Positions 46,961 to 54,403 of a stretch of DNA of 64,000 bases are shown one piece after another; position 1 is the first letter of the stretch, and every line of letters starts with the position of its first letter. The DNA is from Nesterenkonia salmonea (GTDB lineage Bacteria > Actinomycetota > Actinomycetes > Actinomycetales > Micrococcaceae): contig NZ_VAVZ01000014.1 of assembly GCF_005771525.1 (NCBI RefSeq), forward strand, positions 1-64,000. The letters are read 5' to 3'. The notes under the pieces are model-generated. The model did not search any database. It saw nothing but the letters and a program-made list of their open reading frames with translations, and was not told the origin of the DNA. A program made the translations under genes and the position numbers.

Positions 46961-47809
46961 CTATTCAGCGTCAAACCAGGTGAGCATCTCATCGAAGCCG
47001 CGCTCCAGCCTGTCTGCCGGACCGGGCGCCGAATGTGACAGGTGAACGCGGGATCTGTCGGTGACCATCACCCAGGAGGCTACTTCTGCAGCGGATTCGG
47101 CAGGCAGGCTGGTCGTGACGACGTACTGGACATGGGGTGTTTCGATCGCCGCCGTCCAGACGTCTGAATCATCGGAGAGAAAGACCGTGGCTTCATGTCC
47201 GGTATCCAGTGCAATCACCTCGGCGCTGACTCGAGTCACGTCCACCAGACTGTCGAGCTTCTCGCGCAGCGGGTGAAGCTCTGCCTCCGCGACTTCAGCC
47301 CGGGTCTCTGCGACATTGATGAAATCCACACCATCGGAGAGTCGCGCTTGGATAGTCCGCTCGCTGTTGGCGGAGCTGGTTTCCACGAAATCATGACTGA
47401 ACCCAGCACGGTCCAGAAAAGGCAGGGCCCATCCGAGCGACTTCAGGTCGCTGAGTCTCTCGACGGGAATCTCTTTGACCGTCGCGCTTTCCAATGCGCC
47501 TGGAAGGATCCCAGCAGCCTCACCAATGACGTAGTCCTCCTCCACCGCTACAGGGGGCTGCAGAGCTGATACTGAAGTGGCTTCATTCTCACCAGAGGTA
47601 ATGGCGGGGCTCTGACGGGGTTCCGGCGGCAGGAGCTCATGGACAGACGACGTCGTAGGTGCTGCCCGTCCACCAATCACCCAAGCAGCGGCTACTATCA
47701 CACAGGCCACAATCGCCAGCGAAGTCACAACCACCGCGACCACCCAGCCCACGGAGAAGTGAGAGGGTGCGCGTGTTGGGCGCACAGCGCTTAGGGGCAT
47801 CCGAGACAT
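46961..47809 (-). CDS. Membrane-anchored protein of unknown function
   Basis: Not recognised. A 282-aa product with one N-terminal membrane helix at about 18-40 (WVVAVVVTSLAIVACVIVAA) after a basic stretch, so type II topology with the bulk outside. Then a Pro/Ser/Glu-rich linker and an alpha/beta domain from about 95 (LKSLGWALPFLDRAGF, VDFINVAET, VIALDTGHEA, VQYVVTTSLP). No catalytic motif was found. The start is uncertain: ATG 47809 or 47800, neither with a good ribosome-binding site; a TTG at 47929 would overlap the O-methyltransferase gene antisense. It is 36 bases upstream of tatB. Confidence 0.6.
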   Translation of the reverse strand: MSRMPLSAVRPTRAPSHFSVGWVVAVVVTSLAIVACVIVAAAWVIGGRAAPTTSSVHELLPPEPRQSPAITSGENEATSVSALQPPVAVEEDYVIGEAAGILPGALESATVKEIPVERLSDLKSLGWALPFLDRAGFSHDFVETSSANSERTIQARLSDGVDFINVAETRAEVAEAELHPLREKLDSLVDVTRVSAEVIALDTGHEATVFLSDDSDVWTAAIETPHVQYVVTTSLPAESAAEVASWVMVTDRSRVHLSHSAPGPADRLERGFDEMLTWFDAE

Positions 47810-47894
47810 CGCCCATAGTGTGCCGAGGTTTTCTGTGAATAAGCTTATTTTTTTCTGAGAATGTTGGCTCACCTGGGGGTTCGTTGCAGCACTA

Positions 47895-47900
47895 TATGCT
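47895..47900 (+). promoter_or_regulatory. -10 box (TATGCT), leaderless-type, for the O-methyltransferase gene
   Basis: TATGCT ends 6 bases before the ATG at 47907; no Shine-Dalgarno sequence. Confidence 0.55.
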
Positions 47901-47906
47901 TCACAT

Positions 47907-48548
47907 ATGAGTACGCCGGAAAAGAACAAGTACGCCAGTTGGGCCTACGCCGAGGAACATTCCGGACAGGACAGCCTGCTGGAGCAGGCCCGCCACCGGA
48001 GCGCCGATGTGGGCACGGAACCTATCTCTGATGGGACGGCGGCAGCGCTGACGACCTTTGCTGCTGCATGTGGTGCCCGGAACATCGTGGGCATCGGCCT
48101 AGGAGCTGGTCTGGCCGGAGCCGCCCTCATGCGTGGAGCCACTTCAGACGCTGTGCTCACCGGAATCGACGCTGATGTTGACTCTGTAGGCGCGACGCGA
48201 CAGCTGCTTCGGAGCATCGGTGTGCAGTCCTCACGGACGAGGCTGATCTCCGGCAAGGCCGCTGAGGTGCTCCCTCGGCTGACACCACGGGGCTATGACT
48301 TGGTGTTCATCGATGCAGCGGGCGAATCAGCAGCCGACTACGTGCAGCACGGATTACGCCTACTCCACTCTGGGGGAACGCTCATCCTCAATGACGCTCT
48401 TGACGCAGACCGAGTGCCCAAACCCGCTGTGAGAGAGACCTCGACTCAGGCCATGCGACGGGTGGAGGCGATGCTACGGGAAGACGACAATGTGGTGAGC
48501 GCCCTGTTCAGCACAGGTACTGGCCTACTTGTTGCGGTCAAGCGCTGA
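47907..48548 (+). CDS. O-methyltransferase family protein (SAM-dependent)
   Basis: A 213-aa class I methyltransferase like the actinobacterial O-methyltransferases found near sigE/tatB. SAM-binding strand NIVGIGLGAGLAG (about 52-64), acidic GIDADVDS (about 78-85), YDLVFIDAAGES (about 131-142). The first glycine motif is GIGLGAGLAG rather than the usual ExGTxxG, still compatible with SAM binding. Acceptor unknown. Its stop lies one base from the stop of the converging DUF3117 gene. Confidence 0.85.
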   Translation: MSTPEKNKYASWAYAEEHSGQDSLLEQARHRSADVGTEPISDGTAAALTTFAAACGARNIVGIGLGAGLAGAALMRGATSDAVLTGIDADVDSVGATRQLLRSIGVQSSRTRLISGKAAEVLPRLTPRGYDLVFIDAAGESAADYVQHGLRLLHSGGTLILNDALDADRVPKPAVRETSTQAMRRVEAMLREDDNVVSALFSTGTGLLVAVKR

Positions 48549-48549
48549 A

Positions 48550-48720
48550 CTACTCCCCGACGGCTCGGATCAGGCACTGCTTGAGCGACTCAGCTTCTTC
48601 CTTGTTGATTTCGAGCACCAGGCGACCGCCACCATCAATCGGCACACGCATAATCAAGCTACGCCCTTCCTGAGAGACCTCCATCGGACCGTCACCTGTA
48701 CGCGGTTTCATTGCAGCCAT
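48550..48720 (-). CDS. DUF3117 family small protein
   Basis: A 56-aa conserved actinobacterial protein (MAAMKPRTGDGPMEVSQEGR at the start, then MRVPIDGGGRLV and a helical C-terminus). AGAGGAAAA precedes ATG 48720; longer in-frame starts to 48780 add a non-conserved basic stretch. Function unknown. It lies behind the DivIVA-domain gene on the same strand. Confidence 0.92.
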   Translation of the reverse strand: MAAMKPRTGDGPMEVSQEGRSLIMRVPIDGGGRLVLEINKEEAESLKQCLIRAVGE

Positions 48721-48776
48721 CTGGATTTTCCTCTTTCCGTCGTCGTGCCCGTCAGTTCTTACTCCCCTATTATCTC

Positions 48777-49097
48777 TCACTCAGGGGTGATGTCACGACG
48801 TTCGCCCGAATCCGATCCACTGTGCGGGGCTTCAGATTGACGTAACTGCTGGGCGAGCGCGTCGAGGAGCTGGTCCACCTGGTCCATGCGGTAGCCGCGC
48901 ACAGCGGTGTCGAACTCCACCTGTTCAAGGTCATTGGCGCTCACTCGACGCTCAGAGCGTTGGTCCAGAAGCGCCTGGAGGGATTGCTGGGCACCTGCCG
49001 GAGGCTCTTCGTCGGGAGCCGCGGCTCCCTCCCACTTTCCAACGAGCAGCACCACGATGACGCTCAGAACTATGACAGCAATGACATAGAGCCACAT
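48777..49097 (-). CDS. Small membrane-anchored DivIVA-domain protein
   Basis: A 106-aa protein: N-terminal helix at about 2-18 (WLYVIAVIVLSVIVVLLV), a short linker and a DivIVA-like segment around 60-95 (EFDTAVRGYRMDQVDQLL, then DALAQQL). DivIVA domains sense membrane curvature or pole/septum positions, and small actinobacterial proteins of this sort are common near folP/uppP loci. ATG 49097 chosen (a GTG at 49100 is adjacent); the open frame continues far upstream, but that part is antisense-like shadow over the UppP-family gene. Confidence 0.8.
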   Translation of the reverse strand: MWLYVIAVIVLSVIVVLLVGKWEGAAAPDEEPPAGAQQSLQALLDQRSERRVSANDLEQVEFDTAVRGYRMDQVDQLLDALAQQLRQSEAPHSGSDSGERRDITPE

Positions 49098-49168
49098 CAC
49101 GATTGTCTGTTTCCCGTCTGATCGCTCGCTGTACCTTGGGCCGACTGCCGGCCCAGACGACTCCCAGC

Positions 49169-50101
49169 CTAGTCGGAGAGCCCGGTCTGCTGGGCTTCGG
49201 CGTCCTGCTCCTCCTGGATCGGCGTTTCGTCCAGCGGCGGCGGATCGGACAGGTCGGGCTGGAAGATGAGGATAAAGATCCCGAAGAGCACCACATAGAC
49301 CGCGAAGATCCGGAACTTTGCCTTGTACAGCAGGGTCAGCACCATCCACAGGGCAAGGGCTCCCACCACGGCGGCCACAATGAACGCTGCCCAGTACGCC
49401 TCGGCCCCGATGCTGAAGCCACCCTGATGCCCGACCAAGCTGCGGGACTGGACTGCGGTGGCGGAGATGATCGTCGGAATCGCGACGAAGAAGCTGAACT
49501 GGGCGGCGATTCTTCGGTGCATGCCGAGTGCTAGGGCGGCGGCGATGGTGATCCCGGACCGTGATATTCCTGGGAAGAGGGCCAGGGCTTGGGCAAGACC
49601 GATCACGACGGCGACCGCGATGGTCATTTGCGCGGCACCGCGCCAGGTGTAGGTGACGCTGTCGGTCCACCACAAAATGCCCGCGGTGATGAACAAGAAG
49701 ACCGCCACGATCCATGGTGTCGCGAAAACCTCAGCTCCGTATTCGCGGATGACCAGTCCGAGCACCCCGGTGATACCTACGACGATCACGCCCAGCAGCA
49801 TCATTTTCAGGTGAATCATGTGCCGCAGGGTCCTGCGCCGCCACACCCAACCCACCTCACGAACGGTGCCGGAGAGCAGTTTGATCAGCGGCCGCCACAT
49901 CACCACCACGACCGAGACCATTGTGCCGAGATGCACCACGAGGTTGAAGAAGATCATTTCCGGCGTGTCGGGAGCCGGGATCATAGACCCGGTGTCCATC
50001 AGCCAGTGTTCTGCAATCACCAGGTGTGATGATGAGCTCACCGGAATGAACATGAATAGGCCCTGGATCGCGCCCAGGAGTACGGCTTCCCACAACGTCA
50101 C
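49169..50101 (-). CDS. Undecaprenyl-diphosphate phosphatase (UppP/BacA) family, altered active site
   Basis: A 310-aa polytopic membrane protein of the UppP family, which recycles the lipid carrier of peptidoglycan synthesis. IPVSSSSHLVI and PGISRSGITIAAAL are the family signatures, with the essential His and Arg present. However the first motif reads IQGLFMFIP: Q13 and M17 align with the two Glu of the VEGLTEFLP motif, so the second, catalytic Glu is a Met. Either it is a divergent phosphatase or a paralogue with another role. GTG start with AAGGA upstream. Confidence 0.85.
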   Translation of the reverse strand: MTLWEAVLLGAIQGLFMFIPVSSSSHLVIAEHWLMDTGSMIPAPDTPEMIFFNLVVHLGTMVSVVVVMWRPLIKLLSGTVREVGWVWRRRTLRHMIHLKMMLLGVIVVGITGVLGLVIREYGAEVFATPWIVAVFLFITAGILWWTDSVTYTWRGAAQMTIAVAVVIGLAQALALFPGISRSGITIAAALALGMHRRIAAQFSFFVAIPTIISATAVQSRSLVGHQGGFSIGAEAYWAAFIVAAVVGALALWMVLTLLYKAKFRIFAVYVVLFGIFILIFQPDLSDPPPLDETPIQEEQDAEAQQTGLSD

Positions 50102-50140
50102 AGACGAATCCTTACTCTTACGGGTCGATGCGCTGCAAAG

Positions 50141-50923
50141 TCAGAGCGCAGCATCAGCAAGTGCCGGCAGCATTGTCCCTGAGGGTCCGCGCAGACAATA
50201 ATCCATGGCATCACTGATGTCAGTCTCTTCAGGGTTGACCTCGACCAACGGGGTGCCCCTCTCCAGCGCGAGGAGAGGCAGGGATGCTGCCGGCTGAACA
50301 ATACCCGATGTTCCTGCCACCACGACCAGATCTGCAGAACGGATGGTCGCCGCGGCACTGTCAAAGGCGTCCACCGGCAACATCTCCCCGAACCACACCA
50401 CACCAGGCCGAAGGGTTCCACCGCACTCGCCGCAGCTCGGGGGGTCTGTGGGCTCAGGCGGGAGTACCAACCCGTCGTAATCGGGTTCCGGCAGGTCAGC
50501 CAGCTGCGAGCACTCTGCACAACGGTGGTCGAAGATAGAACCGTGCAAATGCGCCAGGACCTGGGCGCCTGCACGTTCGTGGAGGTCATCCACGTTTTGC
50601 GTGGTGATGCTGAGGTCTCCGCCGGCTGCGCCCAATTGGCGCTGCCACCTGGCCAAGGCCGTATGTCCCGGGTTGGGATCAACCTGCAGGATGAGCGCCT
50701 GCCTCCAGCGGTACCACGTCCACACCAGTGCCGGTGCCTGATGGAACGCCTCTGGGGTAGCGAGGTCCTCAGCTGAGAACTGCTCCCACAGCCCAGTCTG
50801 GGCCTCCCGAAAGGTGGGCACGCCGGACTCCGCAGAAATTCCCGCACCTGTCAGCACTGCAACCCGGGACGCGGACCGCACCACCTCGGCCAGCTCCTCC
50901 GTCACCTCGTCAAGAACCTGCAC
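50141..50923 (-). CDS. Sirtuin-family NAD-dependent protein deacylase
   Basis: A 260-aa Sir2 enzyme. GAGISAESGVPTFR (27-39), TQNVDDLHERAG, catalytic His127 in LHGSIF, zinc Cys135/Cys138/Cys164/Cys167. Y71 and R74 (WYRWR) match the Tyr-Arg pair that binds acidic acyl groups in SIRT5/CobB-like enzymes, so desuccinylase or demalonylase activity is expected besides deacetylation. GTG 50923 is 7 bases after TACCCT, leaderless-type. Divergent from the unknown gene at 51113. Confidence 0.92.
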   Translation of the reverse strand: MQVLDEVTEELAEVVRSASRVAVLTGAGISAESGVPTFREAQTGLWEQFSAEDLATPEAFHQAPALVWTWYRWRQALILQVDPNPGHTALARWQRQLGAAGGDLSITTQNVDDLHERAGAQVLAHLHGSIFDHRCAECSQLADLPEPDYDGLVLPPEPTDPPSCGECGGTLRPGVVWFGEMLPVDAFDSAAATIRSADLVVVAGTSGIVQPAASLPLLALERGTPLVEVNPEETDISDAMDYCLRGPSGTMLPALADAAL

Positions 50924-50930
50924 ACCACCA

Positions 50931-50936
50931 AGGGTA
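50931..50936 (-). promoter_or_regulatory. -10 box (TACCCT), leaderless-type, for the sirtuin gene
   Basis: TACCCT on the minus strand, 7 bases before the GTG at 50923. Confidence 0.5.
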
Positions 50937-50956
50937 AAGCTCGTAGGTTTTGGGAG

Positions 50957-50966
50957 GCGAATTCGC
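50957..50966. repeat. Palindrome GCGAATTCGC
   Basis: Perfect 10-base palindrome in the divergent region between the sirtuin and the unknown gene at 51113. Confidence 0.6.
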
Positions 50967-50981
50967 GCCCCGTCAAGTGTC

Positions 50982-51009
50982 CGCCCACCTCAGCGGGCGC
51001 TGGTGGGCG
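50982..51009. repeat. Inverted repeat CGCCCACC-N12-GGTGGGCG
   Basis: Perfect 8-base arms around a 12-base loop; flanking AAGT and ACTT could extend pairing. Could be a hairpin or a dimeric regulator site. Confidence 0.65.
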
Positions 51010-51029
51010 AACTTTCGGCTCGTTCAATT

Positions 51030-51045
51030 CTGTACTCAAGTACAG
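51030..51045. promoter_or_regulatory. Perfect palindrome CTGTACTCAAGTACAG, possible operator
   Basis: 7-base arms with a 2-base centre, about 65-80 bases before the unknown gene at 51113. The form is typical of a homodimeric helix-turn-helix regulator site. Confidence 0.55.
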
Positions 51046-51054
51046 CAGTGCACG

Positions 51055-51067
51055 TGCGGATTCCGCA
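51055..51067. repeat. Palindrome TGCGGA-T-TCCGCA
   Basis: Perfect 6-1-6 inverted repeat immediately followed by a TAACGT box (51068-51073) that could be the -10 of the gene at 51113; it directly adjoins a second palindrome, GCACGTGC (51049-51056). Confidence 0.55.
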
Positions 51068-51112
51068 TAACGTGTAGATGTCAACGGAGGAATGACCATC
51101 TGAGGAGCACAC

Positions 51113-52033
51113 GTGACTACCATCTCCAGGACCCGCCCCCTCGTCGTAGCCGATCAGCGGTCGGTCTTCACCTTGGTCGCTGTGCACTGGCGTATCCAAA
51201 CGGACCAATACGTGGAGGGTCACCTCATATCCCTGATGCAGCAAGTGGAAGCACACAGCGGCGTCACCCCCCTCGCGCTGGAATGGTGTTCGGGAGAGGG
51301 TTTTCTCGGTGCGGTGGTCAGTCTTCCTCCGGGCGAAGCCGCTCAGTGGACTCAAGCTCTTCGGTCCGCATCCACAGAGAATTTCCTCCTGCCCGATCCT
51401 TTTCTCGCCTGTGTGGGACCGTCTCATGAGCTCATCGAGATGGAGGGCCTTGTCTCAACTGCGGGTGAGGCAGACTTCTCAGCTCCTGAAGAGCCGGAGC
51501 CCAGCACTCTTCGACGTTCAGAGGTCAGCGGCTTTGAGCAGCTGTTCGTCTCCGGTGAGGATCCCGGGCCGACCGCAGGTCAGGCCGCAACATTCCTCGG
51601 AATCTGCTTGCTCGCGGCGGGGCCGGGGACGATCCTTCCCGATTCGGTGACGTCGGCTCACCACAGCGCCCTGCTGCAGGTAAGCCGGACGTTGTCGCGT
51701 GGCGCACCCCGCATCAACTGGCAGCTGATCGTCGCTGGCCAGGGAGGGCTTCCGATTATGGCCACAGCCCTGTCACGAGCAGAGGAACTTCTTGAGCGGT
51801 GTGAAGCGGACCGACTGCACCGAGCCAGACGGTATGGGCTCGCCAACCTGCGCCGGCCCTGGTGCTCACCTCAGCAATTGGTGCGCTCCCTCGCCCAATA
51901 TGAGACAGCAGGGTGGGGGGCACAGCTCCTGTTGGAACCTGATGAGGTGCTCAACGCCGTACCCGATGCCGACGTGATTCAGGCTGCGGAGTCTCTCCTG
52001 CGTCCGCTGCGCGAGGTCCTGGGACGCTCCTGA
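51113..52033 (+). CDS. Unknown protein, possibly a degenerate M16-peptidase-like fold
   Basis: Not recognised with confidence. A 306-aa soluble product, GTG start with AGGAG upstream. Its outline (N-terminal strand FTLVAVHWRI followed by a helix HLISLMQQVEAHSG; C-terminal RARRYGLANLRR, VRSLAQYETAGWG, DADVIQAAESLLRP) faintly resembles an M16 peptidase half, but no HxxEH zinc motif exists. It converges on the response-regulator gene of a peptide/ABC/two-component cassette and is preceded by several palindromes, so it is probably tightly regulated. A function in the cassette is inference. Confidence 0.45.
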   Translation: MTTISRTRPLVVADQRSVFTLVAVHWRIQTDQYVEGHLISLMQQVEAHSGVTPLALEWCSGEGFLGAVVSLPPGEAAQWTQALRSASTENFLLPDPFLACVGPSHELIEMEGLVSTAGEADFSAPEEPEPSTLRRSEVSGFEQLFVSGEDPGPTAGQAATFLGICLLAAGPGTILPDSVTSAHHSALLQVSRTLSRGAPRINWQLIVAGQGGLPIMATALSRAEELLERCEADRLHRARRYGLANLRRPWCSPQQLVRSLAQYETAGWGAQLLLEPDEVLNAVPDADVIQAAESLLRPLREVLGRS

Positions 52034-52043
52034 GCCGGACACC

Positions 52044-52721
52044 TCAGCGCGGGGGCCGGCTTCCGGGGGAAAGATCCACCAGTCCCCGTTCAACGGCAGT
52101 GACGAGAATCTGCACTCGATCTCTCACCCCGAGCTTCTCCATGACCCTGACGAAACGCGCTTTGATAGTGGACTCCGTCAGGAACAGCTCTTCCGCCATT
52201 TCACGATTGCTCATACCGCGGCTGAGTAGGCGGATCACTTCAAGTTCCTTCTCGCTAAGCGTGGCGAGTAGTTCCTTATCGGGAGAAATTTCCGCCGGCA
52301 CGGAACGCTCAAGACCGCTGACCACATGCCGGGTCACCTGTGCTGAAAGGACAGATTCTCCTGCCATGACTTTATGGATCGCCGATCGGATCTCTTCAGG
52401 CGCAGAGTCTTTGACAAGGTAGCCCGATGCCCCGGACCGCAGCAGGTCAACCACGTAGCGGTCCGTTGAGAAGGTGCTCAGTCCCAGAATGCTGATACGT
52501 GGGTCTTGGGCGTGTATCTCGGCAGTAGCTTTCACTCCATCCATCACGGGCATCTGCATATCCATGAGGATGACATGCGGTTTCAGTGCCGTCGCCTGAA
52601 CGACTGCGGAATGGCCGTCGGAGGCTTCCCCGACAACCTCGAGCTCCGCGTCCACAGACAAGTACTCCCGCAGGATTTCACGGGTGAGTGGTTCATCATC
52701 CACCAGCAGTACACGAGCCAT
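52044..52721 (-). CDS. Two-component response regulator, NarL/LuxR family
   Basis: A 225-aa response regulator: receiver with acidic pocket VDDE (8-10), phospho-acceptor D54 in LMDMQMP and Lys near 105 (LVKDSAP), then a LuxR-type helix-turn-helix (LSEKELEVIRLLSRGMSN, REMAEELFLTESTIKARFVR). ATG 52721 is chosen; GTG/ATG starts up to 52739 are in frame. It lies 22 bases behind the histidine kinase and is its evident partner. Targets are unknown but the adjacent ABC exporter and peptide gene are the natural candidates. Confidence 0.93.
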   Translation of the reverse strand: MARVLLVDDEPLTREILREYLSVDAELEVVGEASDGHSAVVQATALKPHVILMDMQMPVMDGVKATAEIHAQDPRISILGLSTFSTDRYVVDLLRSGASGYLVKDSAPEEIRSAIHKVMAGESVLSAQVTRHVVSGLERSVPAEISPDKELLATLSEKELEVIRLLSRGMSNREMAEELFLTESTIKARFVRVMEKLGVRDRVQILVTAVERGLVDLSPGSRPPR

Positions 52722-52743
52722 CCGGCCCCACTCTCTCAAAATA

Positions 52744-54066
52744 TCAGTCGACGCGGCTGCCGATCCCCGGATCCTCCCGGGGCAGACGCATGAGGCTCAT
52801 TTTGCCACGCTCACCCGGTGGGCTGGAATGCAGTCCTTCCAGCGGCATCACGATCGTGGTCATCCACCGACCCTGTGCTTCCCTGACTACCACGTGTCCG
52901 CCGAAGGCGTCGCAACGCGCGCGCATGGCTTCAAGTCCCGTATGCGACGACATGATGGGCTGAGCGGTGGAGACCTCGTTGTGGGCGCAGAGCGTGACCT
53001 GGTGCGTTTCGACTCGGAGCAGGAGCTCAGCCTCACTGCCAGGCTGAGCGTGCTTGAGAATGTTGGTCCCCAGCTCACGCACAGTTCGACGCAACGCCTG
53101 CCGCATACTGGTCGGAACGCGCGCAGGCTTCCCCTCAATGGTGAGGCTGACTTGGAAGCCGGAGCGCTTCAAGGCGTCGACCACACCGTCAATGTCATGG
53201 ACGAACCCCACCGCGGTGGCTGTCTCGCCAGACATGGCCCCCGCGTCGAGGAGCTCAACGTCCTCTGAGGCGGTCGGTGCTTCCTTGGCATCAGGTGCGC
53301 GCTGCTCTCTTTCATCCTCTTTCAGCAGTGCGACGAGACTGCGGAGGTCTTGGAGGGTCTGGCGCGCGGTGCCGCCGATCCCATGGAGGATCTCCTTGAG
53401 CTTCTCCGGGTCTTTGACATAGTCCACGCGGCGTGCCTGCATGGCCATAACGGTGACGTCGTGGGCGACGATGTCATGCAGTTCGTACGCCAGGCGGGTT
53501 CGTTCCTCCGCACGGACCAGCGCCTGGTGCTTTTCCAGGTCTCGTATACGGTGTGCGCTACGTTCCTGGCCTCGGCGGTAGACGTTCAAGCTCAGACCAG
53601 CAATGGCGGCCAGGAGCACAGCCACTCCGAGGAGGATGACCGGGTCAACAGCTCGTTCTTCGGGCAGCACCAGAGTGGGTACCAGCAGTAGAGACGCGCC
53701 GGTAAAGGCAAGGGCTGGCCGCCACGGCAGGAGGAAGCAGCAGAATGCCACCACGATCAGGTTTGGGAATATCAGCCAGATGATGACGAACGAGGGAGCA
53801 CCGAGCAGTAGAACACCTAAGAGTGCAAGAAACCACACGGGAACCGCGAACTTGGCTCCGCCGAGCGCTAAGGCCAGCAGGGGAAGGAACGGCACCACCA
53901 TCTCAGTGATGCCCCGTGCAGAACTCAGGTCATATGTGCCCGCGAGGACGTCGCTGCCCATAACGACAATACAGACTGCGAGCAACACCGCGGAGAGTTT
54001 TTTACCCCCGGGAAGAGGGCGAATGTCATGAACCCATTGACCAAAGGTTTTTTCGGGCTCAGACAT
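52744..54066 (-). CDS. Two-component sensor histidine kinase (HisKA_3 type)
   Basis: A 440-aa membrane kinase. Four to six hydrophobic helices at about 24-160 form the sensor, with very short outer loops, as in kinases that sense lipid-phase or cell-envelope signals. The dimerisation/phospho-acceptor region ERTRLAYELHDIVAHDV places the His at 197. The ATPase domain has ELGTNILKHA (N box), but the G1 region is unusual: AHNEVS takes the place of the DxGxG stretch before TGLEAMRARC. TAGACT six bases before the ATG gives a leaderless-type promoter of its own, downstream of the peptide gene. Confidence 0.9.
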   Translation of the reverse strand: MSEPEKTFGQWVHDIRPLPGGKKLSAVLLAVCIVVMGSDVLAGTYDLSSARGITEMVVPFLPLLALALGGAKFAVPVWFLALLGVLLLGAPSFVIIWLIFPNLIVVAFCCFLLPWRPALAFTGASLLLVPTLVLPEERAVDPVILLGVAVLLAAIAGLSLNVYRRGQERSAHRIRDLEKHQALVRAEERTRLAYELHDIVAHDVTVMAMQARRVDYVKDPEKLKEILHGIGGTARQTLQDLRSLVALLKEDEREQRAPDAKEAPTASEDVELLDAGAMSGETATAVGFVHDIDGVVDALKRSGFQVSLTIEGKPARVPTSMRQALRRTVRELGTNILKHAQPGSEAELLLRVETHQVTLCAHNEVSTAQPIMSSHTGLEAMRARCDAFGGHVVVREAQGRWMTTIVMPLEGLHSSPPGERGKMSLMRLPREDPGIGSRVD

Positions 54067-54072
54067 AAGGTT

Positions 54073-54078
54073 AGTCTA
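54073..54078 (-). promoter_or_regulatory. -10 box (TAGACT), leaderless-type, for the histidine kinase gene
   Basis: TAGACT on the minus strand, 6 bases before the ATG at 54066, in the 43-base gap behind the peptide gene. Confidence 0.6.
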
Positions 54079-54109
54079 TAGACCCGCTACGCCCCAGGGG
54101 CAGAAGTGA

Positions 54110-54298
54110 TCAGCAGGTGCGCGTCACCCGGCAAAAGACTCCGCTGATGAATCCTACTTGGGAGAGTTCGGATGCCTCTGCTGCGGCAACTGTGATGGCA
54201 GTTTCTTGCGTCGCTTCGAAAGCAGCACCTGCGTCAGCGTGCGATCCGCCGAAGACGCTGGAAGCGGTGAAGGCCACTGCGGCAAACAAACGGATCAT
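54110..54298 (-). CDS. Small secreted-type peptide with C-terminal C-x5-C loop (62 aa)
   Basis: Predicted from start signals rather than homology. ATG 54298 is preceded by GGAGAG at ideal spacing, and the gene fills the gap between an ABC permease and a histidine kinase on the same strand. The N-terminus MIRLFAAVAFTASSVFGG with SHADAGA looks like a signal peptide, or a leader; the middle is acidic (FEATQETAITVAAAEASEL) and the end is GFISGVFCRVTRTC, with Cys56 and Cys62 as the only cysteines, Cys62 being the last residue. It could be a secreted disulfide-looped peptide, a signalling peptide sensed by the adjacent kinase, or a RiPP-like precursor. No lanthipeptide, lasso or linaridin enzyme is nearby. 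Confidence 0.55.
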   Translation of the reverse strand: MIRLFAAVAFTASSVFGGSHADAGAAFEATQETAITVAAAEASELSQVGFISGVFCRVTRTC

Positions 54299-54403
54299 GA
54301 TTCTCTCCAAGCAATACCCGGAAGGTTCCTCGTGAACTCTTCCTGCGATACAACTAAGAATTCCGCAGTTTCTGCCCGATGCACCTGTACAAAAGACCAG
54401 ACT

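Noticed and set aside
49098-49715. N-terminal extension of the DivIVA-domain frame
   Set aside because: The extension lies over the UppP-family gene in another frame and encodes Arg/His-rich shadow sequence; the ATG at 49097 gives a proper membrane anchor.
54110-54298. Lanthipeptide, lasso or linaridin cluster around the small peptide
   Set aside because: No LanB/C/M, lasso cyclase, linaridin dehydratase or cysteine decarboxylase gene is present in the window, so a specific RiPP class is not claimed.
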